DNA of 34,775 nt from Selenomonadaceae bacterium (GTDB taxonomy: Bacteria > Bacillota > Negativicutes > Selenomonadales > Selenomonadaceae), in contig JAFZMV010000007.1 of assembly GCA_017553205.1 (NCBI GenBank), forward strand, positions 1 through 34,775, in the 5' to 3' direction. The position numbers and the translations under genes are program-made. The notes below the pieces were generated by a model. It made no database searches. It worked only from the letters and a program-made list of their open reading frames with translations, and was not told where the DNA came from. How positions within the stretch are numbered: position 1 is the stretch's first letter; each line of letters opens with the position of its first letter. Positions 26,080-34,021 of the stretch are shown in pieces.

Positions 26080-26202
26080 TTATAACTTTACAGAATCAGG
26101 AGCAATTTTTTTGTATAAGTCGTCGGTCAAAACAAAAAACAACAAAATAAAATCTTCAAAGGACTGATTTTCTATGGTATAATTTTTTTGAAACTCCAAC
26201 AT
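26080..26202 (-). pseudogene. IS982-type transposase, N-terminal 40 residues
   Basis: From ATG at 26202, preceded by AGGAGG, the minus strand reads a 40-residue peptide and then stops at 26080. The segment F-I-L-L-F-F-V-L-T-D-D-L-Y-K-K-I-A-P resembles the start of IS982-family transposases. The DDE domain is missing; the sequence beyond is unrelated. The family call is strengthened by the tail fragment at 29894-30073 and by matching ends. Confidence 0.6.
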
Positions 26203-26293
26203 TGTTTGTACCTCCTACATTTTGGGTTCTATTTTGTAGTTTAGCACATTCGATTTGAAGTTTCTTTATTTATCTGCTAGCTCAACGAGTTAA
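26200..26293 (-). repeat. IS982-type left end, copy 1
   Basis: The 94 bases match 34509-34602 on the opposite strand with only six differences. They run from the outer tip (TTAACTCGTTGAGCTAGCA) to the transposase start codon. The outer tip resembles, as an inverted repeat, the end at 30078-30094. Confidence 0.75.
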
Positions 26294-26320
26294 AAATATT
26301 TGATTGGGAGTTAGAATTTT

Positions 26321-26989
26321 ATGGGGAAAAAAATTTTTGTGACGGGAACAGGAACTGATGTCGGAAAAACTTTTGTGACTGCTTTAATCGTAAAAAAATT
26401 TTGCGACGCGGGATTTTCCGCAGGATATTTTAAAGTGGCTGCATCAGGTGACGAAATTGAAAATATTCCGGCAGATGCTTTTCAAGTAAAAAAAATTTCC
26501 GGATTGAAATATGACATGAAAAATGCCGTGCCGTATTCTTTTAAAAATTCTTTTTCGCCTCATTTAGCCGCAAAAATCGAAAATAAAAAAATAGACTTTT
26601 CAGTAATTGAAAAAAATTTCAGGGAGGCAGAAAAAAATTTTGATTTTCTGACAGTCGAAGGGAGCGGCGGAATAATTTGCCCGTTGAGATTCGATGAAAA
26701 AATTTTAATGCTCGACGATATTGTAAAAAAATTTAATCTCCCCGTGATTGTCGTTGTTGATTCAAAACTCGGCGAAATAAATTCTGCCGTGCTGACAGTT
26801 GAACATTTACGCACAAAAAAAATATCTGTTAAAGGTTTTATTTTTAACAGATACGACGAAAAAAATATTTTGCATATTGACAACAAAAACGTGATAGAAA
26901 AAATTACAAATCTGCCGACAATTACGACGGTAAAAAAAAATGCGTCCGATCTTGAAATTTCAGTCGAAAAATTGGCGGAATATTTTTAA
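26321..26989 (+). CDS. bioD: Dethiobiotin synthetase
   Basis: BioD closes the ureido ring of dethiobiotin from diaminopelargonate, carbon dioxide and ATP. The 222-residue length is normal. The P-loop T-G-T-G-T-D-V-G-K-T is at 8-17, and the conserved V-E-G-S-G-G motif is near 112-117. The K-V-A-A-S-G-D segment near 38-44 aligns with the K-P-V-x-S-G substrate region, with a change at the usual proline. GGGAG lies upstream of the ATG. No bioA, bioB or bioF is adjacent. The leader begins only 27 bases from the tip of an IS982-type left end. It converges with DUF445, overlapping stop codons. Confidence 0.93.
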   Translation: MGKKIFVTGTGTDVGKTFVTALIVKKFCDAGFSAGYFKVAASGDEIENIPADAFQVKKISGLKYDMKNAVPYSFKNSFSPHLAAKIENKKIDFSVIEKNFREAEKNFDFLTVEGSGGIICPLRFDEKILMLDDIVKKFNLPVIVVVDSKLGEINSAVLTVEHLRTKKISVKGFIFNRYDEKNILHIDNKNVIEKITNLPTITTVKKNASDLEISVEKLAEYF

Positions 26990-28365
26990 CCGATAATTTT
27001 TTCAATGACTAGAGAAACGATATATAAAAACATTCCCGCCGCCGCTCCGCAAACAGAACCGTTAATACGAATCATTTGCAAATCGTCTGAAACTTTTCCT
27101 TCAACAAATTTTGTCAATTCGTCATCGCTGAGTTTATCAAGTCTTTCACGAATCAACGCGGGAATTTGATCATGATATTCTTTCAAAATTTTTTCTATGA
27201 AATTTTTTATAATGTCGTCAAGTTTTTTCTGAAGTTCTTCACTGTTTATAAACTCGTCAATTTTATCATCAATCAGCTTATCAAGAGGAGCATGCCAGAC
27301 AGGTTCATTTCTTTCAACTTCCATAATTCGCCCGTGATTGGGAGTCGCTCGAATTTCCAGTTGAATTTTTTCAAGCATTTCGGGATCGTCATTGCCTTTA
27401 ATATTCACGTCAATCCAAGTTTTCATGTAGTCGGCGGTGTTGAATTTATTTGAGAAAACTTTTTGAAATTCAGTCTGAACTTTTCCTACGTTCAAATTTG
27501 CGGCAGAATTTTTCACAAAGCCTGAAAAAGTATCCATCAAATTTTTCAATTTATCGGCGGTTTCAGAATCAACCATGCCCGTAATATTTAAAATTTTCTC
27601 AGTTTCTGAAATTTTTCTTTCAACATTTTCATTTAAGACGGAAAGAATTTTTTCATCAGTCAAATTTAACGACGATAAAACCAAAGACCGCCCCGCCGAA
27701 TCTCCTTCATAAACCGCAAGAAGTTCAGAAATTTTTTCGCGAAGTGCCTCCTGCATGTGTTCAGACTTCAAAATTTTTTCTCCCGCAGAAAGAAAAGCCG
27801 TCAAAATTTTTCTGCTGTGTCTTTCGTCCGAAACAATTTTTACAGCCGCGTCAATAATTTTTTCTGCCTCAAAACTTTTTATTTCTTTATCAAGAATCGG
27901 AGCAACTAATTTTGAAATTTTCCCGCTGTCAGTTTCTGAAAAAATTTCTTTTAAAACTTCGCGGAAAAGTTCATGAGTTTTTGCTCTGCCCTGATGATTT
28001 TCAAAAAATTCTATTAGAAGAGCGGCGGTATTTTCTTCCCGCACTGCAGCCATAATATTTTCCGTATTCAATAAATCTTTTTCAACATATTCAATAATCG
28101 CGTCGGTAATTCTTGCACGATTTCTTTTTAAAATTTCGGTGCGGTAACTTATTCCCAGCGGTTTTCTGAAAAGAGCCGTCACCGCGAACCAGTCGGCAAG
28201 CCCGCCGATTGTCGCCGCAACAAAACCATGATTCAAAAAACCTAAAATAATTCCGCCTGTTTGTGTCGTCACAAGATTTGCCAGCGGAGAAAATCCCGGC
28301 AGAGTTCCCGCCGCCAAAACCGCACTCGCCGCCAATGCCGCATGAGCTTTTGTTTTATTCTGCAA
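26986..28365 (-). CDS. DUF445 family membrane protein
   Basis: DUF445 proteins have a membrane region at each end and a long helical extracytoplasmic or peripheral middle; their function is unknown. Here the N-terminal hydrophobic stretch includes the family's G-G-L-A-D-W-F-A-V-T-A-L-F-R-K-P-L-G segment, the middle 300 residues are helical and charged, and the last 25 residues form a membrane helix. GGGAGG (28377-28382) lies 11 bases before the TTG at 28365, giving 459 residues; a GTG at 28416 has no ribosome site. Its stop codon overlaps that of bioD on the other strand by three bases. Confidence 0.8.
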   Translation of the reverse strand: MQNKTKAHAALAASAVLAAGTLPGFSPLANLVTTQTGGIILGFLNHGFVAATIGGLADWFAVTALFRKPLGISYRTEILKRNRARITDAIIEYVEKDLLNTENIMAAVREENTAALLIEFFENHQGRAKTHELFREVLKEIFSETDSGKISKLVAPILDKEIKSFEAEKIIDAAVKIVSDERHSRKILTAFLSAGEKILKSEHMQEALREKISELLAVYEGDSAGRSLVLSSLNLTDEKILSVLNENVERKISETEKILNITGMVDSETADKLKNLMDTFSGFVKNSAANLNVGKVQTEFQKVFSNKFNTADYMKTWIDVNIKGNDDPEMLEKIQLEIRATPNHGRIMEVERNEPVWHAPLDKLIDDKIDEFINSEELQKKLDDIIKNFIEKILKEYHDQIPALIRERLDKLSDDELTKFVEGKVSDDLQMIRINGSVCGAAAGMFLYIVSLVIEKIIG

Positions 28366-28432
28366 GTTACAAAAAACCTCCCAAAAATTTTTGTGTATTA
28401 TATCAGATTTTTTCACATGAGGGGAAAATTTT

Positions 28433-28462
28433 TTTACAGGGAAAATTTTTTTGTCATAGAAT
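28433..28462 (+). promoter_or_regulatory. Promoter of rluD
   Basis: TTTACA (28433-28438) and TAGAAT (28457-28462) are 18 bases apart, 31 bases before the start codon. Confidence 0.4.
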
Positions 28463-28492
28463 TGTTTAAAAAATTTTTAAGGAGATGTCTTA

Positions 28493-29422
28493 ATGACGCA
28501 AAATTTTCAAGTTGAAGAAGATAAAAAAAATTTGAGATTAGATATTTTTTTGAGTGAAAAATTTTCGGACTTTTCTCGCTCTCATATTCAAAAAATAATT
28601 TCTGACGGACTTGTTAAAGTTGACGGAAAAATTTTGAAAGCAAGTTATAAACTTTCAGGCGGAGAAAATATTTTTGTCGAAGAAAATTCCCCAGTCGAAA
28701 CGGATTATCTTCCAGAAAATATTCCGCTGGATATTTTGTACGAGGACGCAGATATAATTGTTATAAATAAAATTCGCGGAATGACTGTTCACCCTGCCGA
28801 AACTGTTCACTCAGGAACGCTTGTAAACGCTCTTTTGTATCACTGTAAAGATTTGTCGGGGATTAACGGTGTAAAACGTCCCGGAATTGTTCACAGGCTC
28901 GACAAGGACACTTCAGGCGTTATGGTTGCCGCCAAAAATGATTTTGCCCATTTGAATCTTGCCGAACAAATTCAAAAAAAAATCGCCGTGAGAAAATATC
29001 TTGCGATTGTTCACGGCGAAATTTCCGATAATTTTGGAATTATTACAGGTTCTATTGGTCGCGATAAATCTGACAGAAAAAAAATGTCCGTCACTCTCGA
29101 TGGAAAACCTGCTGTCACTGAATTTAAAGTTCTGGAACGTTTTAAAAATTTCACTTATGTTGAATGTAAACTTCAAACGGGCAGAACTCATCAAATCAGA
29201 GTCCACATGAAAGAAATCGGTCACCCTTTAGTTGGTGATACAAAATACACTTCGCGAAAAAATATTTTTGACATCAGCGGGCAGGCTCTTCATTCGCACA
29301 CTTTGAAATTATTTCACCCGAAAACTAATCAAGAAATGAATTTTACTGCTCCGCTCCCAGACGACATGAAAAAAATTTTACAGGAGTTAGACGCTGGAAA
29401 ATTTCTAACTACTAACAACTAA
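28493..29422 (+). CDS. rluD: 23S rRNA pseudouridine synthase, RluD family
   Basis: RluD-family enzymes convert uridines of 23S rRNA helix 69 or similar sites to pseudouridine. The 309-residue protein has an N-terminal S4 RNA-binding domain (about 13-65) and the catalytic domain with H-R-L-D-K-D-T-S-G at 134-142, where D137 is the nucleophile. The G-R-T-H-Q-I-R-V-H motif is near 229-237. AAGGAG precedes the ATG. RluD is the likely family member, but RluA/RluC-type specificity cannot be excluded from the sequence alone. It converges with rpiB, sharing four bases at the stops. Confidence 0.92.
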   Translation: MTQNFQVEEDKKNLRLDIFLSEKFSDFSRSHIQKIISDGLVKVDGKILKASYKLSGGENIFVEENSPVETDYLPENIPLDILYEDADIIVINKIRGMTVHPAETVHSGTLVNALLYHCKDLSGINGVKRPGIVHRLDKDTSGVMVAAKNDFAHLNLAEQIQKKIAVRKYLAIVHGEISDNFGIITGSIGRDKSDRKKMSVTLDGKPAVTEFKVLERFKNFTYVECKLQTGRTHQIRVHMKEIGHPLVGDTKYTSRKNIFDISGQALHSHTLKLFHPKTNQEMNFTAPLPDDMKKILQELDAGKFLTTNN

Positions 29423-29859
29423 CTCTCCAACGCGGTAATTTTTCCGATTCTTCTGTTGTGGCGTTCATCTCCGCTAAATTCCGTTTCAATCCACGCTTTA
29501 ACAATTTCAACAGCAGGACCAAAACCGAGAACCCTGCCGCCCATCGCCAAAACATTTGCGTTATTGTGTTCACGGCTCATTTTCGCGGAATAAACATCAT
29601 TACAAAGTGCACAGCGAATCCCTTTAATTTTATTCGCCGCAATGGAAATTCCGATACCGGTTCCGCAAAGAACAATCCCGCGTTCCGATTTTCCGCTCAA
29701 AATATCCGAACAAACTTTTTCAGCAATATCAGGATAATCTACCGATTCATTCCCGAAAGTTCCAACGTCCTGCACGTCAATTTTTGACTCCTGCAGGAAT
29801 TTTTTTATTTCTTCTTTGAGATCAACTGCACCGTGATCACTGCCGATTGTTATTTTCAT
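29419..29859 (-). CDS. rpiB: Ribose-5-phosphate isomerase B
   Basis: RpiB interconverts ribose 5-phosphate and ribulose 5-phosphate in the pentose phosphate pathway. The 146-residue protein shows the phosphate-binding S-D-H-G-A (7-11), the catalytic cysteine C65 in G-I-V-L-C-G-T-G-I-G and the R-E-H-N-N-A-N motif near 97-103. I start at 29859 because GGAGGGAG precedes it; the frame extends to 29877 without a ribosome site. Directly upstream lies the tail of an IS982-type element, so its original promoter may have been lost or replaced. Confidence 0.95.
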   Translation of the reverse strand: MKITIGSDHGAVDLKEEIKKFLQESKIDVQDVGTFGNESVDYPDIAEKVCSDILSGKSERGIVLCGTGIGISIAANKIKGIRCALCNDVYSAKMSREHNNANVLAMGGRVLGFGPAVEIVKAWIETEFSGDERHNRRIGKITALES

Positions 29860-29893
29860 AAATCTCCCTCCATTCAAAAATTTATCGTCTTAA

Positions 29894-30073
29894 AATCCTT
29901 TAAACATAAGCAACAAAAAAACTGAACAGCTAAATATTGAGCGTGTCCGTGCTAAAACTTTTCGCGGTCTTTCTGTTCGGCTCTTAACTAAATTGCTTGC
30001 TTTTAATTTTTGTCTTTTTGTGAATAAAATTTTCTATCTCGATTTTTATACCGTTAAATCTTTGGTATTTTAA
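29894..30073 (+). pseudogene. IS982-type transposase, C-terminal 59 residues
   Basis: The plus strand holds one open frame from 29894 to a TAA at 30071-30073, with no start. It contains T-E-Q-L-N-I-E-R-V-R-A-K-T-F-R-G-L and then L-L-T-K-L-L-A-F-N-F-C-L-F-V-N-K, which matches the tail of IS982-family transposases (E-Q-x-x-I-E-x-x-x-A-K-S-x-x-G then K-I-x-A-x-x-x-x-x-x-x-N-K). The rest of the gene is absent. The IS end follows five bases after the stop codon. Confidence 0.65.
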
Positions 30074-30077
30074 TTTT

Positions 30078-30094
30078 TGTTAGCACAATGTGTT
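30078..30094 (+). repeat. IS982-type right end
   Basis: TGTTAGCACAATGTGTT, read in reverse complement (AACACATTGTGCTAACA), matches the left tip AACCCGTTGTGCTAGCA at 34511-34527 at 14 of 17 positions. It touches the stop codon of the DUF4405 gene at 30093-30095. Confidence 0.6.
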
Positions 30095-30725
30095 ATTTAA
30101 AAGTTTCGTCGATGTAAAAAGTTATCACAGCGTACATTCCGATTATTGCAAAAGTCAAAATTAAAAATATTGGGAAAGGAAAATCTGTTGCCGGTGTTGC
30201 AAAGATATGTTTCATCAAAATTCTGTCGCCAACTTGATCCATAAATGATCCGTAAATTCCCGTACAGACTATCAACACCGCCAAAATTTTATTGACTAAA
30301 GAATTTGTCATAAAACTGAAAAATTTTCCTTTAATCTCCCGCCAATGCAATCCGAGATGACAGCCTACAAAAATCATAAGTACATACGGCAGAGAAACGT
30401 GCAACTGATGCATAAAAAAATTGCGACGAATTTCAAGAGGAATTAAATCATGGAAAAGATAATTTGAAATGAAAATTCCGGTCACCATGATTATCAAAAA
30501 AATTATCGGCATTAAAAAATTTATCAGAAGTGAAAAAATTTTTCTTGCCGTTTTTTTTCCGCGAAGTGAATAAAAAAATTGACGGCGGTTTATGAATAAG
30601 TGAACTGCAACCGCCGCCGTCATCATTATTCCGAAAATTTCATGCCAGATTCTTGGTAAAAAATGAAAACTCATAACCAGTAAAAATATAATGAACAAGA
30701 TCACATTTAAAAGTTTTCGTTTCAT
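30093..30725 (-). CDS. DUF4405 family membrane protein (cytochrome b-like)
   Basis: The 210-residue protein has about six membrane helices. Histidines sit within or at helix ends: H28 in W-H-E-I-F-G, H42, H105 and H109 in F-M-H-Q-L-H, and H123/H127 in C-H-L-G-L-H-W-R-E. This layout fits DUF4405 proteins, which resemble haem-binding cytochrome b subunits. No partner oxidoreductase is adjacent. GGAG precedes the ATG. It follows the heptose kinase gene by five bases, so it is the last gene of the minus-strand operon. Its stop codon lies on the tip of an IS982 end, so its C-terminus may be altered. Confidence 0.72.
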   Translation of the reverse strand: MKRKLLNVILFIIFLLVMSFHFLPRIWHEIFGIMMTAAVAVHLFINRRQFFYSLRGKKTARKIFSLLINFLMPIIFLIIMVTGIFISNYLFHDLIPLEIRRNFFMHQLHVSLPYVLMIFVGCHLGLHWREIKGKFFSFMTNSLVNKILAVLIVCTGIYGSFMDQVGDRILMKHIFATPATDFPFPIFLILTFAIIGMYAVITFYIDETFK

Positions 30726-30730
30726 GAGAT

Positions 30731-31705
30731 TTACTCCAAAATTTTTAAAAGTTCTTCGCTGTCAACCGCATAAGTTCCGACCTTCGCCACGACAACTCCC
30801 GCCGCCGCGTTTGCAAGATAAGCCGCACGAGCCGAATCAAGTCCGCCCGCCAAAGCCAGTGCGAAAACTGAAATTACAGTATCGCCCGCTCCTGAAACGT
30901 CAAAAACTTCTTGAGCCTTCGCCTTTATGTGAGAAATTTTTTCTCCGTCAATTAAAGTTAAACCTTTTGCAGAGCGGGTAACCACTAAGCCGCTCAAATT
31001 AAATTTCTCGATAATATTTTTTGCCGCCGTTTCAATTTCAAAATCAACGTTAGAAATTTTTTTCGGCAGAACTAAATTAAATTCTTTCAAATTCGGAGTG
31101 ATAAAATTTGCACCTGAATATTTCTGCCATTCGTCGCCTTTCGGATCGACTATGACAAATTTTTTTTCAGTTCGGCAGGTCGAAATAATTTCACTGCAAA
31201 TTTTTTCCGTGCAAATTCCTTTTCCATAGTCAGAAATTATTACGCCGTCAACATTTTTTATTTTTGCAAAAAAGTTTTCTAAAAGTTTTGTTTCTTCATC
31301 TCCAAAAATTTCTGTTGTGTCCTCAAAATCCAATCTCAACATTTGCTGATGACCGCTGATAATTCTGATTTTTGTGGTTGTCGGCTTGTCAGTCTGAAAA
31401 ATTCCGCTCGTATCAATTTTACGGGAATTCATTTTTTTCAGCAAAGTTTCTCCGTGATTTCCTCTGCCGATTCTGGAAATTAAAAAAGTTTTACAGCCGA
31501 GCAAAGCCAAATTATGAGCAACGTTAGCCGCCCCGCCCAAAGTTTCTTTGACTTCGATAACTTTGTTAATAGGTACGGGAGCCTCAGGAGAAATTCGCGT
31601 GACTTCTCCAAAATAATATTTGTCAAGCATGACATCACCGACGACTAAAATTTTGCAGTTTTTAGCCTCGTCAGCCACAAATTTTTTTAGATCATCATTT
31701 TTCAT
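30731..31705 (-). CDS. hldA: D-glycero-beta-D-manno-heptose-7-phosphate kinase (HldE domain I)
   Basis: This PfkB-family kinase makes heptose 1,7-bisphosphate for the LPS inner core. The 324-residue protein matches only the first domain of HldE (RfaE): G-D-V-M-L-D-K-Y near 23-30, T-R-I-S-P-E-A-P-V-P near 36-45, the P-N-x-x-E substrate-side region near 204-208 and the catalytic G-A-G-D at 272-275 (D275). The cytidylyltransferase domain must be a separate gene elsewhere. Its start overlaps the end of tmk by four bases. The gene implies heptose-containing LPS and thus an outer membrane. Confidence 0.9.
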   Translation of the reverse strand: MKNDDLKKFVADEAKNCKILVVGDVMLDKYYFGEVTRISPEAPVPINKVIEVKETLGGAANVAHNLALLGCKTFLISRIGRGNHGETLLKKMNSRKIDTSGIFQTDKPTTTKIRIISGHQQMLRLDFEDTTEIFGDEETKLLENFFAKIKNVDGVIISDYGKGICTEKICSEIISTCRTEKKFVIVDPKGDEWQKYSGANFITPNLKEFNLVLPKKISNVDFEIETAAKNIIEKFNLSGLVVTRSAKGLTLIDGEKISHIKAKAQEVFDVSGAGDTVISVFALALAGGLDSARAAYLANAAAGVVVAKVGTYAVDSEELLKILE

Positions 31706-32364
31706 GATTCGTTACCAATCAGCATAGACTCAATTACACTAAAAATTTCTTCGTGAATATCGACGGGACTTTTTGTAAAATTTCCCTCCGCACAGTCAAT
31801 AGTTTTCCAGTCAAATTTTTTGGAAATTTCTTTGTAAGCGTTGTAAGCTCTGGTCATGTAAGCCGCGTCAGATTCATGAATATCTTCCCTGCCGCGTTTT
31901 TTTCTTAGCATTGCGGCGATTGCCGGAGGCATATCCAAAAAAAATGTCAAGTCAGGTCTGGGCAGTTGAAGTCTTTTAAATTCAAAATCGTCCACCCAAT
32001 TTAAAAATTTTTCTCTGTCAACCTTTCTTTTGAATTTTGCGGATTGATGAGCCATATTTGAGCCGACATATCTGTCAGCCAAAACTATTCCGTCACCTTC
32101 GTAAAAACTTTTCCAATTTTGGAAACTTGCAAATCTGTCTACAGCATAAAAAGTTGACGCGGCATAAGGATTGACAGCTTCTGCGGTTTCTCCGAAATCT
32201 CCACGCAGATACATTTTGATAAGTGCGGAAGATTCTGACTCGTAATTTGGAAAACTTACACGCATGACATTTACACGCAAATTTTGAAGTCTTTCAAAAA
32301 GTCTTGTTGTCTGTGTTGCTTTTCCTGAACCGTCCGAGCCTTCAAGTACAATCAACTTGCCCAT
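31702..32364 (-). CDS. tmk: Thymidylate kinase
   Basis: Tmk phosphorylates dTMP to dTDP. The 220-residue protein has the P-loop G-S-D-G-S-G-K-A-T-Q (9-18), in which alanine replaces the first threonine of the common G-K-T-T-Q, the A-D-R-Y-V-G-S-N motif at 96-103 and a lid segment rich in R and K (about 153-160). GGAGG lies upstream of the ATG. It overlaps hldA by four bases (ATGA). Its slightly long form and substituted loop fit a known Firmicute branch of dTMP kinase-like proteins, so another nucleotide monophosphate substrate is possible. Confidence 0.85.
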   Translation of the reverse strand: MGKLIVLEGSDGSGKATQTTRLFERLQNLRVNVMRVSFPNYESESSALIKMYLRGDFGETAEAVNPYAASTFYAVDRFASFQNWKSFYEGDGIVLADRYVGSNMAHQSAKFKRKVDREKFLNWVDDFEFKRLQLPRPDLTFFLDMPPAIAAMLRKKRGREDIHESDAAYMTRAYNAYKEISKKFDWKTIDCAEGNFTKSPVDIHEEIFSVIESMLIGNES

Positions 32365-32406
32365 GATACACCTCCGATTTTTTAGAATTTAGTTAATTCC
32401 CAAAAA

Positions 32407-32434
32407 ATTCCTAATTCCTAATTCCTAACTCCTA
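32407..32434 (+). repeat. Heptamer tandem repeat (ATTCCTA)4
   Basis: Four head-to-tail copies of ATTCCTA, the last with one change (ACTCCTA), fill part of the gap between tmk and the YdcF-like gene. Looser copies (ATTCCTC, ATTCCCA) occur at 33237-33250 in the next gap. Confidence 0.7.
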
Positions 32435-32441
32435 ATTGAAT

Positions 32442-33206
32442 TCACTTTCCTGTTATTTCTGTCACGAAAGTTCTTAAAATTTCCTGCATAACCGTTACAT
32501 TTAATAAAAGTGCCGCTGCCTGTGGTCTCAGACTTATATAATGAAATTTTGATTTTTTAGGAACGGTGAAATTTGTAGGATAAGGAATTATCTCCAAACC
32601 CTGCCGCGAAAAATTCAAAACTGCACGACGCATATGAAAAGCCGAAGTCACTACAAGCGGTCTTTTAAAATTTTTTTCTCGAATTATTTCAGCCGAATAA
32701 ACTGCATTTTGAGTAGTGTTTATACTTTTTGTTTCAAGTAAAATTTTATCTGCAGGAACGTCAAGAGATTGCAAAATCCTTCCCGCAATAACTGCCTCTT
32801 CCCCTGAATCGCTGTAAAGCTGTCCGCCACTCAAAATAATCGGAACGTCCAAAAGTCTTTGAATTCTGACCGCCGTCAAAAGTCTGCTGGACGCACTGGA
32901 AGTCAACCCGCCTTCCCCGTCAACGTCCTGAACATCTTTTATTGCTCCTCCGCCGAGAAAAACAATTACATCTGCTCCACATTCCTCAAGATTTTCGGGC
33001 GGTGAATATTCATGCTCAAGTTTCCCCATGAAACAATCCGCAACAATTCCCGTGCAGAGCAGATAAAAAATAAATGTTCCTGCTCCGACAAAATACGCAA
33101 GTTTTCTATTTAATTTAGTAAGCCGATAAGTAAGCACGAACATTAAAATAATAAAAATTCCGGGCGGCAGTAACCAGCTTGCTCCGAATTTTAAAAAAGC
33201 TACCAA
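32442..33206 (-). CDS. YdcF/SanA/ElyC-like DUF218 membrane protein
   Basis: The 254-residue protein has two N-terminal membrane helices (about 8-28 and 36-56) and a DUF218 domain. The domain shows the V-I-V-F-L-G-G-G segment near 80-87, the S-G-G-Q motif near 124-127, E-x-x-S-x-x-T-x-x-N-A around 158-168, and S-A-F-H-M-R-R near 187-193. E. coli ElyC and SanA act in envelope integrity; the reaction is not known. The TTG start at 33206 has only a weak ribosome site (GAAGTGA). Confidence 0.85.
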   Translation of the reverse strand: MVAFLKFGASWLLPPGIFIILMFVLTYRLTKLNRKLAYFVGAGTFIFYLLCTGIVADCFMGKLEHEYSPPENLEECGADVIVFLGGGAIKDVQDVDGEGGLTSSASSRLLTAVRIQRLLDVPIILSGGQLYSDSGEEAVIAGRILQSLDVPADKILLETKSINTTQNAVYSAEIIREKNFKRPLVVTSAFHMRRAVLNFSRQGLEIIPYPTNFTVPKKSKFHYISLRPQAAALLLNVTVMQEILRTFVTEITGK

Positions 33207-33261
33207 AAAAATTCACTTCTTAAATCAGAAATTTTAATTCCTCATTCCCAACTTCAAATTA

Positions 33262-33984
33262 TTATTGTCTTTCCAATTCTGCTACTCCGGGATCTTTCAA
33301 TGCCCAGTGATTTCTTTCGTCAACAGTGAAAATTGCAGGAGCCTTGACGATATATTTTTTGTAAATTCCGTTTTGAAAATTCATCGCGAAAATAGATTTC
33401 ATTCCGCTTTCTTCGTAAAGTTCTCCCGTGCATGGTTTCAGAGGATTGGGGACAACGGCATAACTTTTTGCGTCAGGCATTTTCCACGCCCACAAATTAC
33501 TGTCGCCGACAGTTACGGCGGGTAAAAAGTTCCCGGTAAATCCAAATTTTATTGTGCTTAAGTCGTTTTCGTCCACAAATTTTTGACAGGCTTTTTCCTG
33601 CCCGGGAACCATCATGCTTGCCGCAATATAATTAAAATCATTAACAAATTTTGACCAGACCTGCGAACCGCTGGGAATTTTCGGTGCAGGAGGTGCGGCA
33701 GCATCTTTCTTCTTGTTAAAATTAAATCCAAACGGTTCAGGCTCAGGAACAGTTTCAACTTTTTTGGGTGTTTTCAGTTCTTGAAATCTTTCTTCAAGTA
33801 ATTTTAAATCGTTGGAAAGTTTTTTTACTTTGTCTTTGAGTTGAGAAATTTCTCCCGTTTGATGCCGCGTCGTCCAAAGATACGCGAAGGCGAAAAGCAG
33901 AATGACATTCAAAGCAATATTCAAAAACAAAAGTGAGTCCGACAATACAGGGGATATAATTCCCTGCGCCGCCGTTTCTGTCAT
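33262..33984 (-). CDS. Unrecognised membrane-anchored coiled-coil protein
   Basis: I do not recognise this 240-residue protein. One membrane helix lies at about 18-38, followed by a charged coiled coil (about 45-72, K-x-x-K-K-L-S-N-D-L-K-L-L-E-E-R-F), a proline/alanine-rich linker (about 75-103) and a globular C-terminal domain of about 135 residues with several tryptophans and a F-T-G-N-F-L-P-A-V segment. The helix orientation by charge suggests that the C-terminal part is cytoplasmic. GGGAGG precedes the ATG. It begins 37 bases after the HPt gene, so a shared role in signalling or cell-envelope control is possible but unproven. Confidence 0.75.
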   Translation of the reverse strand: MTETAAQGIISPVLSDSLLFLNIALNVILLFAFAYLWTTRHQTGEISQLKDKVKKLSNDLKLLEERFQELKTPKKVETVPEPEPFGFNFNKKKDAAAPPAPKIPSGSQVWSKFVNDFNYIAASMMVPGQEKACQKFVDENDLSTIKFGFTGNFLPAVTVGDSNLWAWKMPDAKSYAVVPNPLKPCTGELYEESGMKSIFAMNFQNGIYKKYIVKAPAIFTVDERNHWALKDPGVAELERQ

Positions 33985-34021
33985 AGAAATTTCCTCCCGA
34001 AAAATTTTTTTCAGCCGTCAG

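Noticed and set aside
26986-28416. DUF445 starting at the GTG at 28416
   Set aside because: No ribosome site precedes that GTG, and GGGAGG lies inside the extension ahead of the TTG at 28365.
29878-30092. Minus-strand peptide rich in R and K upstream of rpiB
   Set aside because: The plus-strand frame of the same DNA matches an IS982 transposase tail followed by an IS end, which explains the region better.
31702-32364. Tmk as an inactive kinase because its P-loop reads GKAT instead of GKTT
   Set aside because: The catalytic lysine and DRY motif are present and this position varies among P-loop kinases, so loss of activity is not supported.
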